This document shows, in pieces, positions 37,022 through 45,770 of a stretch of DNA of 48,720 nt. Position numbers and translations under genes: made by a program. The DNA is from Treponema sp. (GTDB taxonomy: Bacteria > Spirochaetota > Spirochaetia > Treponematales > Breznakiellaceae). Within the stretch, counting starts at the first letter, position 1, and the number at the start of each line of letters is the position of its first letter. The stretch is from contig JAISCD010000026.1 in assembly GCA_031265825.1 (NCBI GenBank), forward strand, positions 1-48,720. Direction: 5' to 3'. The notes under the pieces were generated by a model that had not been told where the DNA came from, did not search any database, and saw only the letters and a list, made by a program, of their open reading frames with translations.

Positions 37022-37109
37022 AGGTAAAATAGAAACAAATAGGGAAATAGTGAGCGAAGGATGAAAGCTTGTTAAGCTTCTTCGTAATGATAACTATTTT
37101 ACTATACCT
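37022..37109. repeat. Intercistronic inverted repeat, tRNA-Gln-rplY gap
   Basis: GTAAAATAG (37024-37032) / CTATTTTAC (37094-37102) outside; AAATAGT (37045-37051) / ACTATTT (37093-37099) compete with it; the centre is GAAAGCTT-GTT-AAGCTTC. Two mutually exclusive outer pairings are possible. Confidence 0.75.
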
Positions 37110-37154
37110 CTATTGAACCTCTTTTTATTTTTAAAATAGAAACTAGGAGTTTTT

Positions 37155-37778
37155 ATGGCAAATGTTGTATTAACGGCAAATAAACGAGTAGGTAAAGGGT
37201 CGGCTGACGCACGACGGGTTAGGAGAGCGGGGCGTATTCCCGCTGTCATTTATGGACGGAGCGGCACGGCGTTATCCATAGATATTGATGCGCAACAGTT
37301 TTCTGCCGGAGCAAAGAATATCTCCGCAACTTCCATAGTTCAGGTGGAAGTTGACGGTAAATCATATGATGCTTTTGTGAAAGATACCCAGCGTACCATC
37401 ACAGACGGTTGTATTCTACACGTAGACTTTTACGAAGTAGAGAAAGACGTTTTATTGCGGGCGAAGGTGCATGTTCACGCTCATGGTAATCCGACTGGAG
37501 TGCGGGACGGCGGCGTTCTGGAACTTCCCCTTCACGAAATTGAAGTTGAGTGTTTGCCTAAAGACCTACCAGAGCGTATCACGATTGATATTTCCGATCT
37601 GCGAGTTAATCAGTCCATACACGTCAGGGATGTCCCTTTGGGAGAGAATGTACGGCTCGTATCTTCGGGCGACCAAGTCATGGCGTTGGTGAAATTTGCC
37701 AAGGGAGGCGCTTCAACCGCGTCTGACGAAACGGGGGCAGTGGAAGCTGCAAACGCGGAAGCGTCCGACAAAAAATAG
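37155..37778 (+). CDS. rplY: Ribosomal protein bL25 (Ctc/TL5 type)
   Basis: 207 aa. The N-terminal 5S rRNA-binding domain has KRVGKGSADARRVRRAGRIP and AVIYGRSG; the C-terminal TL5 domain starts near residue 97 (LLRAKVHVHAHGNPTGV, GGVLELPLHEIEVECLPKDL). An acidic, Ala-rich tail ends it. ACTAGGAG precedes the ATG. It ends the rightward ispE-spoVG-tRNA-rplY group before a terminator at 37977. Confidence 0.96.
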   Translation: MANVVLTANKRVGKGSADARRVRRAGRIPAVIYGRSGTALSIDIDAQQFSAGAKNISATSIVQVEVDGKSYDAFVKDTQRTITDGCILHVDFYEVEKDVLLRAKVHVHAHGNPTGVRDGGVLELPLHEIEVECLPKDLPERITIDISDLRVNQSIHVRDVPLGENVRLVSSGDQVMALVKFAKGGASTASDETGAVEAANAEASDKK

Positions 37779-37838
37779 GGCTTCCATTTTGAGTCAGTTG
37801 TCGGCGTTCCAGAGACGATTCCTTCTGCGTAGTAAATT

Positions 37839-37949
37839 ATGAGTGAAAGAATGAAAGTGGATATTGTAAACCCTTCAATACGGCGCTTGTCTCCACAGAC
37901 GTTATTTGATAAAACAGCGTTTATTATTCCGTCTTTCACGAAATTATAA
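37839..37949 (+). CDS. Possible 36-aa ORF after rplY
   Basis: It reads MSERMKVDIVNPSIRRLSPQ then TLFDKTAFIIPSFTKL. The composition looks protein-like but there is no good ribosome site and no recognised family. It could be the N-terminal remnant of a lost gene; it ends just before the rplY-side terminator. Confidence 0.25.
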   Translation: MSERMKVDIVNPSIRRLSPQTLFDKTAFIIPSFTKL

Positions 37950-37976
37950 ATTTCCCTTCCCCCCTATAGTAGCTAT

Positions 37977-38004
37977 AAAACCCGAGCCAAGGCGCGGGTT
38001 TTTT
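37977..38004 (+). terminator. Rho-independent terminator of the rplY unit
   Basis: AAAACCCG pairs with CGGGTTTT around AGCCAAGGCG, followed by T6. A clear intrinsic terminator. Confidence 0.85.
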
Positions 38005-38016
38005 CTTTGTACAGAA

Positions 38017-38289
38017 TTATTCAATATCCATTCCCACCGTTGTAAATGACGGACTTCTCAAGGCTTTGTCTGTTTGTGACGCAAATAGTTCCTCAACTAC
38101 CTCTCTAGCCTTCTTCCATACGTCGCGTTTGTGGACAGACTTTCGTCCAATGCGCCTGAGCAAATCTGAAACGTCAAACACTCCACCGGCGACTGTCTCC
38201 TCCCCTTCCCGGACGCATCTTTCGACATTGTTCTCAACCGCAACGGCAAATATGAAATCAACGAAGTCTGCCGCGTATTGAGTCCGGAC
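38017..38289 (-). pseudogene. 3' remnant of an unrecognised gene running into the array
   Basis: Leftward frame with stop TAA at 38017-38019 encodes about 90 normal-looking residues: QYAADFVDFIFAVAVENNVE, then RCVREGEETVAGGVFDVSDL, then LRRIGRKSVHKRDVWKKARE, VVEELFASQTDKALRSPSFT. Upstream the frame passes into the 21-bp array (units read VPSRTIG) until a TAG near 38460, with no start codon. So the 5' part of the gene was lost to or replaced by the array. Antisense frames here look like shadows. Family not recognised. Confidence 0.6.
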
Positions 38290-38295
38290 GGCATG

Positions 38296-39335
38296 TTCTC
38301 TGCTTGTTCTACTTGGAACTCCGATAATTCTGTTCCGAACTCCGATTGTTCTACTCGGAACTTCATTTGTTCTGCTTGGAACTCCGATTGTTCTACTCAG
38401 AACTTCGTTTGTTCTGTTTGGACTCCGCCTGTTCTGCTCGGAACTCCACTTGTTCTATTCAGAACTCCGCTTGTTCTGCTCGGAACTCCGATTGTTCTAT
38501 TCGGAACTCCGATTGTTCTGTTCGGAACCCCGCTTGTTCTGCTCAGAACTTCGATTGTTCCGCTTGGAACTCCGATTATTCTATTCAGAACCCCGACTGT
38601 TCTACTCGGAACTCCGACTGTTCTACTCGGAACTCCGATTGTTCTATTCGGAACTCCGATTGTTCTATTCGGAACTCCGATTGTTCTATTCGGAACTCCG
38701 ATTAACTAGTTCGGAACTCCGATTAACTAGTTCGGAACTAGATTTATCTAGCTCTGAACTAGATTTAACTAGCTCGGAACCAGATTTATCTAGCTCGGAA
38801 CTCCGATTAACTAGCTCAGAACCAGATTTATCTAGCTCGGAACTCCGATTAACTAGCTCAGAACCAGATTTATCTAGCTCGGAACTCCGATTAAGTAGTT
38901 CAGAACTAGATTTATCTAGCTCGACACTCCGATTAAGTAGTTCAGAACTAGATTTAACTAGCTCGACACTCCGATTAACTAGCTCGGAACCAGATTTAAG
39001 TAGTTCAGAACTAGATTTAACTAGCTCAGAACTCCGATTAAGTAGCCCAGAACTAGATTTAACTAGCTCAGAACCAGATTTAAGTAGCTCGGAACTCCGA
39101 TTAACTAGTTCTGAACTAGATTTATCTAGCTCAGAACTCCGATTAACTAGTTCTGAACTAGATTTATCTAGCCCGGAACTCCGATTAACTAGCCCAGAAC
39201 CAGATTTAACTAGTGTGGAACTAGATTTATCTAGCTCCACACTCCGATTAACTAGCTCGGAACTAGATTTAACTAGCTCCGAACTCCGATTAACTAGCTC
39301 AGAACTCCGATTAACTAGTGCGGAAGTGGATTTAG
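38296..39335. repeat. 21-bp tandem array, about 49 units, two sequence classes
   Basis: Class A (about 38296-38698): units of the type GAACTCCGATTGTTCTATTC plus G, with GAAC / GTTC dyads; one unit near 38421 is 20 bp. Class B (about 38699-39335): left halves ACTCCGATT, ACTAGATTT or ACCAGATTT are combined freely with right halves AACTAGTTC, ATCTAGCTC or AAGTAGTTC. Dyads such as CTAGAT-TT-ATCTAG and CTAGTT-CGG-AACTAG span the joints. Long open frames on both strands are heptad artefacts without ribosome sites. From 39336 to about 39480 there is only an imperfect hairpin CCGAGCC..GGTTCGG (39391-39414). Confidence 0.92.
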
Positions 39336-39603
39336 TGAGGGAGACGTGGGAATGGAGCGTAGCGGAATGACCTAGGCAAACCGCAGACCGAGCCACCGTA
39401 AGGCGGTTCGGCATATACAGACCTGTTATGTACAGTTTAGGCTGGGTTGTTTCTATTTTTTATCCTACATTATATTTTTCTATCCGTAATAATCTAAATA
39501 TTCCCCTGTGTCTATTCCATATTCTCTAAATATTGCCTCACAATGCCCTATATGATACATCAAATGCCTTATTTGACCTTCCGTTATGTCAAAATTCGTT
39601 ATC

Positions 39604-39792
39604 TTATTGTATAATGTTATACGGCAGTTTCAACCAATCATCATCTTTTCCATCAAACCATTTCTCCACAATTTCTTTCGTTTCTTTACAACATTGTATA
39701 ATTTCTTCTTTTGTTAATAGTATGTCAGGGTCTTTTTCAAATTCGACGGGAATATTTTTCCCACTTTTTATTTTTACAATGTTTTTCAACAA
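39604..39792 (-). CDS. Possible small protein or N-truncated remnant
   Basis: 62 aa at most, beginning at a TTG, with the protein-like sequence SGKNIPVEFEKDPDILLTKE then EIIQCCKETKEIVEKWFDGK and DDDWLKLPYNIIQ. There is no ribosome site, and the neighbourhood is AT-rich (39420-39860). It may be a real small protein with an unusual start or a decayed gene. The antisense + frame of similar length is low-complexity and less likely. Confidence 0.35.
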   Translation of the reverse strand: MLKNIVKIKSGKNIPVEFEKDPDILLTKEEIIQCCKETKEIVEKWFDGKDDDWLKLPYNIIQ

Positions 39793-39828
39793 AGAAAAAT
39801 CCCCTATTCTTTTCTATTCATTTCATTG

Positions 39829-39834
39829 TATACT
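39829..39834 (+). promoter_or_regulatory. Probable -10 box for xylA
   Basis: TATACT 28 nt before the xylA start, with only a poor -35 (TTCTTT) at the right distance. The leader carries TTGGAGG, so unlike its neighbours xylA has a normal ribosome site. No xyl operator recognised. Confidence 0.35.
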
Positions 39835-39861
39835 AAATAAAATCTTTTAATTGGAGGCATT

Positions 39862-41205
39862 ATGGCCGATTATTTTGTGGGAAGCAAAGAATACTTCCCA
39901 GGCATTGGAAAAATCAAGTACGAAGGGCCGAAGAGCGATAATCCTTTGGCTTACAAGTATTATGACGCGGAAAAGATAGTAGGCGGCAAGAAGATGAAGG
40001 ATCATCTCCGCTTCGCTATCGCCTATTGGCACAGCTTCTGCGCGGACGGAGCCGATCCTTTCGGAGCCGCTACTCATCCGCATCCTTGGATTGCGGACGC
40101 GAAGAATCCAATAGAGGCTTCAGAACACAAATTGGACGCGGCTTTTGAGTTTATCACCAAGTTAGGCGCGGAATTCTACTGTTTCCACGACCGAGACGTC
40201 GCGCCGGAGGGCGCAAACCCCGCAGAGAGCGAGAAAAACCTACAGGCGTGGACCGCAAGAGCGAAAGAACGCCAACAGGCGACCGGCGTGAAACTCCTCT
40301 GGGGCACCGCCAATCTCTTTACGCACCCGCGTTTCATGAACGGAGCCGCGACCAACCCTGAATTCGGCATCGTAGCTCTCGCCGCGGCGCAGGTAAAAGC
40401 CGCCATCGACGCTACTATCGCACTCGGAGGTCAGGGCTATACGTTCTGGGGCGGGCGCGAAGGCTACATGAGCCTGCTCAACACGGACTTGAAGAAGGAA
40501 AAAGACCACTTAGCGCAATTCCTCACCCTTGCGCGGGATTACGCGCGCAAACAGGGCTTTAAGGGCGTGTTCTACATCGAGCCGAAACCTTGCGAGCCGA
40601 CTAAGCACCAGTACGACTACGACTCGGAAACCGTCATCGGGTTCCTCCGCAACTACGGGCTTGAAAAAGACTTCCGTCTCAACATTGAAGCCAACCACGC
40701 GGAACTCGCCGGACACGACTTTGCCCATGAGCTTGAAACCGCGGCCGCATCTGGATTCTTCGGTTCTGTAGACGCTAATCGTGGGGATTATATCAACGGT
40801 TGGGACACTGACCAATTCCCTTCCAGCTACTACGAAGCCGCTCTCGCCATGCTCGCTATTCACAAAGCGGGCGGTTTCACGACAGGCGGGCTCAACTTTG
40901 ACGCGAAAATCCGCAGGAATTCCATCGACCCGTCAGACCTCTTCGAGGCGCACATCGGCGGTATGGATACATTCGCGGTTGGACTGACCGTCGCCCAGCG
41001 CATAATCCAAGACGGCAAAATTCAGAAGTTCATCAATGATCGCTACGCTTCATTCGATTCGGGTGACGGCGCTCAATTCGCCAAAGGCGAACTCTCCCTC
41101 GAAGCTCTTGCCAAGCTCGGTTCTGACTACGGCTCCTTCGGCTTCACCAGCGGCAAACAAGAGTATCTTGAAAATGTCTTGAACCAGTATCTACTCGACT
41201 TGTAA
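39862..41205 (+). CDS. xylA: Xylose isomerase
   Basis: 447 aa, class II length. Signature motifs: [12 protein letters not shown] region read as [15 protein letters not shown] near residue 106, [14 protein letters not shown] near 193, and the metal ligands in [15 protein letters not shown] near 238, later [13 protein letters not shown] and [10 protein letters not shown]. It converts xylose to xylulose. TTGGAGGCATT gives the start. It stands alone, with no xylulokinase or regulator in the window, and is followed by a long hairpin. GC-rich codon use differs from the AT-rich flanks. Confidence 0.97.
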   Translation: MADYFVGSKEYFPGIGKIKYEGPKSDNPLAYKYYDAEKIVGGKKMKDHLRFAIAYWHSFCADGADPFGAATHPHPWIADAKNPIEASEHKLDAAFEFITKLGAEFYCFHDRDVAPEGANPAESEKNLQAWTARAKERQQATGVKLLWGTANLFTHPRFMNGAATNPEFGIVALAAAQVKAAIDATIALGGQGYTFWGGREGYMSLLNTDLKKEKDHLAQFLTLARDYARKQGFKGVFYIEPKPCEPTKHQYDYDSETVIGFLRNYGLEKDFRLNIEANHAELAGHDFAHELETAAASGFFGSVDANRGDYINGWDTDQFPSSYYEAALAMLAIHKAGGFTTGGLNFDAKIRRNSIDPSDLFEAHIGGMDTFAVGLTVAQRIIQDGKIQKFINDRYASFDSGDGAQFAKGELSLEALAKLGSDYGSFGFTSGKQEYLENVLNQYLLDL

Positions 41206-41212
41206 TAAAACT

Positions 41213-41261
41213 GTAGAGACGAGTACGCGGACGGCGTGTTAAGCGCCCGCGCTCGTCTCTA
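41213..41261. terminator. Hairpin between convergent xylA and the 604-aa gene
   Basis: TAGAGACGAG pairs with CTCGTCTCTA (41213-41222 / 41252-41261), with inner CGCGG / CCGCG. The loop is long. A T-rich tract follows at 41274, so it may be bidirectional. Confidence 0.6.
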
Positions 41262-41282
41262 TGCTCTGCGGTTGTTTTTAAC

Positions 41283-43097
41283 TTACCAAAATATTCGGAT
41301 GTGTTCCGCGGTTGAGCGGTGTTTCATTTTTACCAAGAGCGTTTGCTCCGACGTGGAATACGACCATCCAGAAGAATCCCAGCGCTCAAAGTCGCTGGCT
41401 GTACGATAATCCATATTGTAAAGTTGCAGACGCCTGAATCCCGGTCTTATACCCCGAATGAGCATGAAATGAGACTCGTCTTGGGGGAAAGAGACGAAGA
41501 TGTCCAATGAGGCGCCGGTTGAAGTAGCGGTTATTATAGACGCGGCTGTCCATGCCCATACAGGTTGAGAGCCAGACGCGATTTGGGCGGCGTGCGGGTA
41601 ATTTCCACTCGGTCTCAGTATGTCATAGACGACCGCCGCGGCGACTCTGCTGGACGCGGTGGAAGTCGGCGGCGCATCGGTAGAAATGTCGGAAACGAGT
41701 AGTTCTTTCGGGATCGTTCCTGTTCTTTCGTCTGAGAGAGAGAGAGCAGAGAGAATGATAGAGCGTCCCGCGTTAGCCCAATCTGCTTCGCCGATGATTC
41801 CCGCGAAGACGGCGAGGGCTTTTCCTAAACGGATGTTGAATTCCATGTCCGCGACCCCGCCGTTGAACACGAAGACCTGCTGACCGTTAGCGCTTTTCCG
41901 TATGCCCGCGGATATAAGCGAGAGGACGCGGGCGCTGAATTTCAAGAACGGGTTATCCCGCTCAGGGTGGAACATATTCCAATCGGCGTATCCTTCGAGA
42001 ATACCCGGTATGTTGTCTGGAATCACGGCGGACGGATCAATGGACAGAATCCATTCGCCCGCGCTGTCAACGTTAGTGGCATAGCCGCGCACGGCAAGCC
42101 ACTCTATCGGGTGCGGCTCTTTGAAGAAATCAAAAGATTTGTCTCTTATTTGCTGACTCAACCGATTGACCGTGTCCCTTTGATCAGCCGTCATTGAGCG
42201 GAGCGCCGTGTCTGTTCTTCCGAAAAACGTGGAAGTAACAAAGGTTCGCGCATTACCGTTAAGGAAAGTCGTTGGAGCGGTGGTGGCGCGCCCGTATGTT
42301 CCACGGGAGATCGCCTCGCTTTCATAAGCCGCTACCAGCCTTTCATCGTTTGCCGTAGCTATTGTTCCGTCCCACAGGGAAAACACCCTGTCCCGCCATT
42401 GATCGACCGCTCTATTAAAGTTACTTTCGCCGCGACCGTTCTCGATGACGAAATCATTGGGATCAAAGGTAGGCATCTCTGGTAATCCTGAAAAGGCGAC
42501 GACAGGTTCAGCGGTAGGAAGCCTTGCATAGGACACGGACGAACTATCGCTGGTCAGGATGAGAGTCTGCCGTTCCGTAGATACCCGCGCGTTGTTGAAG
42601 GTGTAACTCCCTTTATCAGAAATAACGATAAATTGCCCGTTGTTGTTCTGAATATGCGCCGTTCTTAGCGGCTTATAGGGAAGCTCCAATTCAGAGAGGC
42701 TACTAAGGTCCGCCTTTATATTCAGAGCTTGATCGTCGTTGACAGAGAAAGTAATAACTCCCCCCGGCAAACGGAACGATACGGAATTATCTGAAACGGT
42801 CATGAGCATCGTCTGGATACTTGTCTTTTCGCCATTTGAAGAAATCATACCTTTTTTCAGATCGAATTCCATACCATTAAACACAACAGTCAGTCTACCC
42901 GTAAGCGCCCACTCGGATCCAAGCGCGTCATTCCCGTTATCGGAATCCTTTCGGTATTGACCGTTTATTTCAAGGTCTCCGATACGCCTGTTGAACTCAC
43001 CGTATTTGGTGAATTGCATCATCACTAAAAGAACGAAAACAATTGAATACAGCACAAACAGCCCGCATATACGCGGTAATATTAATTTCTTTATCAT
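41283..43097 (-). CDS. Membrane-anchored periplasmic protein, hypothetical
   Basis: 604 aa from ATG 43097. One N-terminal membrane helix (LILPRICGLFVLYSIVFVLL) and then a large non-cytoplasmic region. Residues 40-200 are beta-rich (GDLEINGQYRKDSDNGND, LTVVFNGMEFDLKKG, VSFRLPGGVITFSVND), resembling LptC/LptA-like or organic-solvent-tolerance-like repeats only in general style; the C-terminal half is helical and ends LLVKMKHRSTAEHIRIFW. It is divergent from recQ with both promoters in the 108-bp gap. Longer upstream starts would read back through the promoter. Family not recognised. Confidence 0.8.
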   Translation of the reverse strand: MIKKLILPRICGLFVLYSIVFVLLVMMQFTKYGEFNRRIGDLEINGQYRKDSDNGNDALGSEWALTGRLTVVFNGMEFDLKKGMISSNGEKTSIQTMLMTVSDNSVSFRLPGGVITFSVNDDQALNIKADLSSLSELELPYKPLRTAHIQNNNGQFIVISDKGSYTFNNARVSTERQTLILTSDSSSVSYARLPTAEPVVAFSGLPEMPTFDPNDFVIENGRGESNFNRAVDQWRDRVFSLWDGTIATANDERLVAAYESEAISRGTYGRATTAPTTFLNGNARTFVTSTFFGRTDTALRSMTADQRDTVNRLSQQIRDKSFDFFKEPHPIEWLAVRGYATNVDSAGEWILSIDPSAVIPDNIPGILEGYADWNMFHPERDNPFLKFSARVLSLISAGIRKSANGQQVFVFNGGVADMEFNIRLGKALAVFAGIIGEADWANAGRSIILSALSLSDERTGTIPKELLVSDISTDAPPTSTASSRVAAAVVYDILRPSGNYPHAAQIASGSQPVWAWTAASIITATSTGASLDIFVSFPQDESHFMLIRGIRPGFRRLQLYNMDYRTASDFERWDSSGWSYSTSEQTLLVKMKHRSTAEHIRIFW

Positions 43098-43106
43098 GGT
43101 ACTTGT

Positions 43107-43135
43107 ACTATACCGCAAACTAAGCTTTTTTGCAA
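43107..43135 (-). promoter_or_regulatory. sigma70-type promoter of the 604-aa protein gene
   Basis: Minus strand TTGCAA (43130-43135), 17 nt, TATAGT (43107-43112), 9 nt, then the ATG at 43097. Confidence 0.7.
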
Positions 43136-43168
43136 GAGAATAAGGCTTGGCAGGGGTTTTTCGTATGA

Positions 43169-43197
43169 TTGTAAAGACGCTGATTTTCGGGTAAACT
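43169..43197 (+). promoter_or_regulatory. sigma70-type promoter of recQ
   Basis: TTGTAA (43169-43174), 17 nt, TAAACT (43192-43197), 8 nt, then the TTG start at 43206. Confidence 0.5.
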
Positions 43198-43205
43198 GTC
43201 GTACT

Positions 43206-45032
43206 TTGCAGAACAAACACGCCATACTTAAAGATTATTTCGGGTATACGACCTTTCGTCCGGGGCAAGAGTCCGTTATAGACGCGCTTCTCGCGGGCAG
43301 AGACGCGCTTGCGGTCATGCCGACCGGCGCGGGTAAATCGCTCTGCTACCAGATACCCGCGCTTTTGATGAAGGGACTTACCATCGTTATTTCTCCGCTT
43401 ATCTCGCTGATGAAGGATCAGGTGCGCGCGCTCAAAGACGTCGGCGTTCAAGCCCTCTGCCTCAACAGTTCCTTGACAAACGAAGAATACGCCGAAACCA
43501 TCCGACGACTCGATAGCGGACAATGCAATATCCTCTACATCGCTCCAGAACGCCTATTCAAAGAGAACTTTCAAGCGCTTACCGCCGTACAGTCAGCGGT
43601 GATGGTAGTCGTTGACGAGGCTCACTGCGTCTCCCAATGGGGACATGACTTCAGACCGAGTTACCTGCGTATCGCCGAATTCATCAACGGATTGAAGCAA
43701 AGACCGATCATCGCCGCATTCACCGCGACTGCCACGCCTAAAGTCAAGGAAGACATTCTCTCCTTATTAGGACTGCGTGAACCTTTTGCTATTACCACAG
43801 GCTTCGATAGGCTGAACCTCTACTTCGCGGTTCAAAAGCCCGCTAATAAGATCACAGCGCTCTTGAGTTATCTGAAACCGCGCGACAGCCAAAGCGGTAT
43901 CGTGTACTGCAACACGCGAAAAACCGTCGAAAAGGTATGGGAGACTCTTGCGAACAGAGGCTTTGCGGTCGCAAAATACCACGCAGGACTCGAAGACGTG
44001 GAACGGCGGGAGAATCAGGATGATTTTCTTTACGACCGAAAGACCGTCATGGTTGCGACTAACGCTTTCGGCATGGGAATCGACAAGTCAAACGTGTCGT
44101 TTGTGATTCATTACAATATGCCGAAGAACATCGAGAGCTACTATCAAGAAGCGGGCAGAGCGGGACGGGATGGCGAGCGCGCGGAATGTGTGCTGTTTTA
44201 CAACGGGCGGGACGTCTATGTCAACGATTACCTCATCAAACATTCGGGCGATGATAACGCGGAGGTGGACGAGGCGCTCATTCAGCACAATCTGCAACTC
44301 TTGAAAGAGATAACGTGGTATGCGACAGGAACCGAATGTCTGCGGCGGCGGCTACTCGGTTATTTCGGGGAAAAAGCGCCTGCCTTTTGCGGTAAGTGCT
44401 CGAACTGCAACACGCTTGAATCTACGAATATTACGATTGAAGCGCAGAAGATCGTCTCGTGCGTCCTGCGTTTGGAACAGCGGGGCAGGCGTTTCGGAAA
44501 AACCATGATCATTGATATTTTGCGGGGAAGCAAGAACGAGAAGATACAGAATTTGCGTCTTGACACACTCAGCGTCTATGGAATCATGGCGGACGCGCCT
44601 CTCCAAACAATACGGACGATTCTGGATTTTCTTATTGAACAGGAGTATTTGATCGTTGAAACAGGAGATTTTCCTATCGTCCGATCCGCTTCCCGCGCCC
44701 GTGAGATCGTGTTTGAGCGAAAACCCGTACAAATGACCCTCCCGAAAGCCGAAACCAAGCCCCTCCGCCGGGAAAATGTTCCCGCGCCGCAACTTTTTGA
44801 TAAAGACCTCTTTGAGAAACTGCGTTCTTTACGGACGACCCTTGCCCAAGCCGCGAAAACGCCCTCCTACATCGTATTTTCCGATGCTTCTTTGATGGAT
44901 ATGTGCCGCAGGAAGCCCAAGACGCAGGACGAATTCCTGCTTGTATCAGGCGTAGGCGTGGTAAAGCTAAAACGCTACGGAACGGCGTTTCTCTCACTAA
45001 TACGAGAATATGAAAGCGAGTCAGGGTCTTAA
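43206..45032 (+). CDS. recQ: ATP-dependent DNA helicase RecQ
   Basis: 608 aa. It begins right at the family start (KDYFGYTTFRPGQESVIDAL), so the TTG at 43206 must be near the true start; no ATG is available. Motif I is MPTGAGKSLCYQ near residue 40, motif II DEAHCVSQWGHDFRP near 138, motif VI QEAGRAGRDGERA near 320. The RQC zinc site is CLRRRLLGYFG..FCGKCSNC near 385, and a C-terminal HRDC domain starts near 525 (LFEKLRSLRTTLAQAAKTP). It unwinds DNA at repair and restart forks. No other repair gene is adjacent. Confidence 0.96.
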   Translation: MQNKHAILKDYFGYTTFRPGQESVIDALLAGRDALAVMPTGAGKSLCYQIPALLMKGLTIVISPLISLMKDQVRALKDVGVQALCLNSSLTNEEYAETIRRLDSGQCNILYIAPERLFKENFQALTAVQSAVMVVVDEAHCVSQWGHDFRPSYLRIAEFINGLKQRPIIAAFTATATPKVKEDILSLLGLREPFAITTGFDRLNLYFAVQKPANKITALLSYLKPRDSQSGIVYCNTRKTVEKVWETLANRGFAVAKYHAGLEDVERRENQDDFLYDRKTVMVATNAFGMGIDKSNVSFVIHYNMPKNIESYYQEAGRAGRDGERAECVLFYNGRDVYVNDYLIKHSGDDNAEVDEALIQHNLQLLKEITWYATGTECLRRRLLGYFGEKAPAFCGKCSNCNTLESTNITIEAQKIVSCVLRLEQRGRRFGKTMIIDILRGSKNEKIQNLRLDTLSVYGIMADAPLQTIRTILDFLIEQEYLIVETGDFPIVRSASRAREIVFERKPVQMTLPKAETKPLRRENVPAPQLFDKDLFEKLRSLRTTLAQAAKTPSYIVFSDASLMDMCRRKPKTQDEFLLVSGVGVVKLKRYGTAFLSLIREYESESGS

Positions 45033-45037
45033 AATCG

Positions 45038-45086
45038 CGGGGCAGGATTTGAAAATCCTATCATATTGTCTTCAGACTTTGCCCCG
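45038..45086 (+). terminator. Two-stem hairpin after recQ
   Basis: CGGGGCA / TGCCCCG outside, with AGGATTT-GA-AAATCCT as a separate inner hairpin. It begins 6 bp after the recQ stop. There is no T run, so termination is uncertain. Confidence 0.45.
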
Positions 45087-45087
45087 A

Positions 45088-45150
45088 TGTCTGACACCGC
45101 CACGCGCCGCCGCCACGCCCTCGTGCCTGACACCCCTCGCCCGTCTTTCA
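45088..45150. repeat. TCTGACACC-type short repeats
   Basis: TGTCTGACACCGCC followed by CCGCCGCCACGCC and GTGCCTGACACCC. It resembles the 48222-48366 stretch and the GTGTC-A-GACAC dyad of the 84-bp array. Confidence 0.55.
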
Positions 45151-45394
45151 CCCTTACTCTTTGCTTACATTGAATAGGTTCCGCTTGTTTACAAGCGTAA
45201 CCGTCAAGACGGGGTCAGCGGCGCTCCCTTTCGGACAACACCCCGTGTGAAGTATTTAAACACCCGAAGGGTGTTGACAATTCTCATTTTTTGAGTAATT
45301 ATATTCTCATGCAGAAAAAACGTGTTAGCGAAACAAGAACCCCGCAGACTGCGGCAAGCCGCTTGCGGAACCGCTCGCCAGATGAGCGCATGGG

Positions 45395-45406
45395 CCCCCC
45401 CCCCCC
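45395..45406 (+). repeat. C12 homopolymer tract
   Basis: Twelve C directly after GGG, then GTAG. It lies about 365 bp upstream of the gene starting at 45771. The surrounding 45150-45520 region has no supported gene. Confidence 0.9.
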
Positions 45407-45524
45407 GTAGAATTCTTTCAGTACTATACAAAGACAGACAAACCCGCAAACGCGCGGGCGTTCTCATTCCAGAAAAGGCGCGGGGCGCTTTTCGTCCAGA
45501 CGCATTGTGCGGGGGATTCTGGAT

Positions 45525-45755
45525 TTAAATTCATGGAGTCAGACTTAGAATTCATGAATTCAGTTTTAGAATTCATGAAATAAGTTTTTAAATTCATGAA
45601 TTCAGCTTTAGAATTCATGAAATAAATTTTAGAATTCATGAATTCAACTTTAGAATTCATGAAATAAGCTTTTAAATTCATGAATTCAGTTTTAGAATTC
45701 ATGAAATAAATTTTAGAATTCATGAATTCAACTTTAGAATTCATGAAATAAATTT
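45525..45755. repeat. 21-bp tandem array, 11 units, alternating in pairs
   Basis: Every unit contains ATTCATG(A/G)A. Odd and even units alternate: one type has the perfect 14-bp palindrome GAATTCATGAATTC, the other GAATTCATGAAATAA, so the higher-order period is 42 bp. The last unit ends 2 nt before the GAGGAGG ribosome site of the next gene, so the array forms its leader. Confidence 0.93.
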
Positions 45756-45770
45756 TGAGGAGGAATGAAA

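Noticed and set aside
38066-38281. 71-aa + strand frame over the gene remnant
   Set aside because: Ser/Thr-rich and low-complexity; the minus-strand frame has balanced, protein-like composition.
38278-39414. Heptad-repeat proteins of 140-300 aa on both strands of the 21-bp array
   Set aside because: Both strands and several frames are equally open, codon use is dictated by the repeat, and none has a ribosome site.
45204-45467. 87-aa minus-strand frame through the C12 tract
   Set aside because: Low-complexity reading that depends on homopolymer length; no ribosome site or family resemblance.
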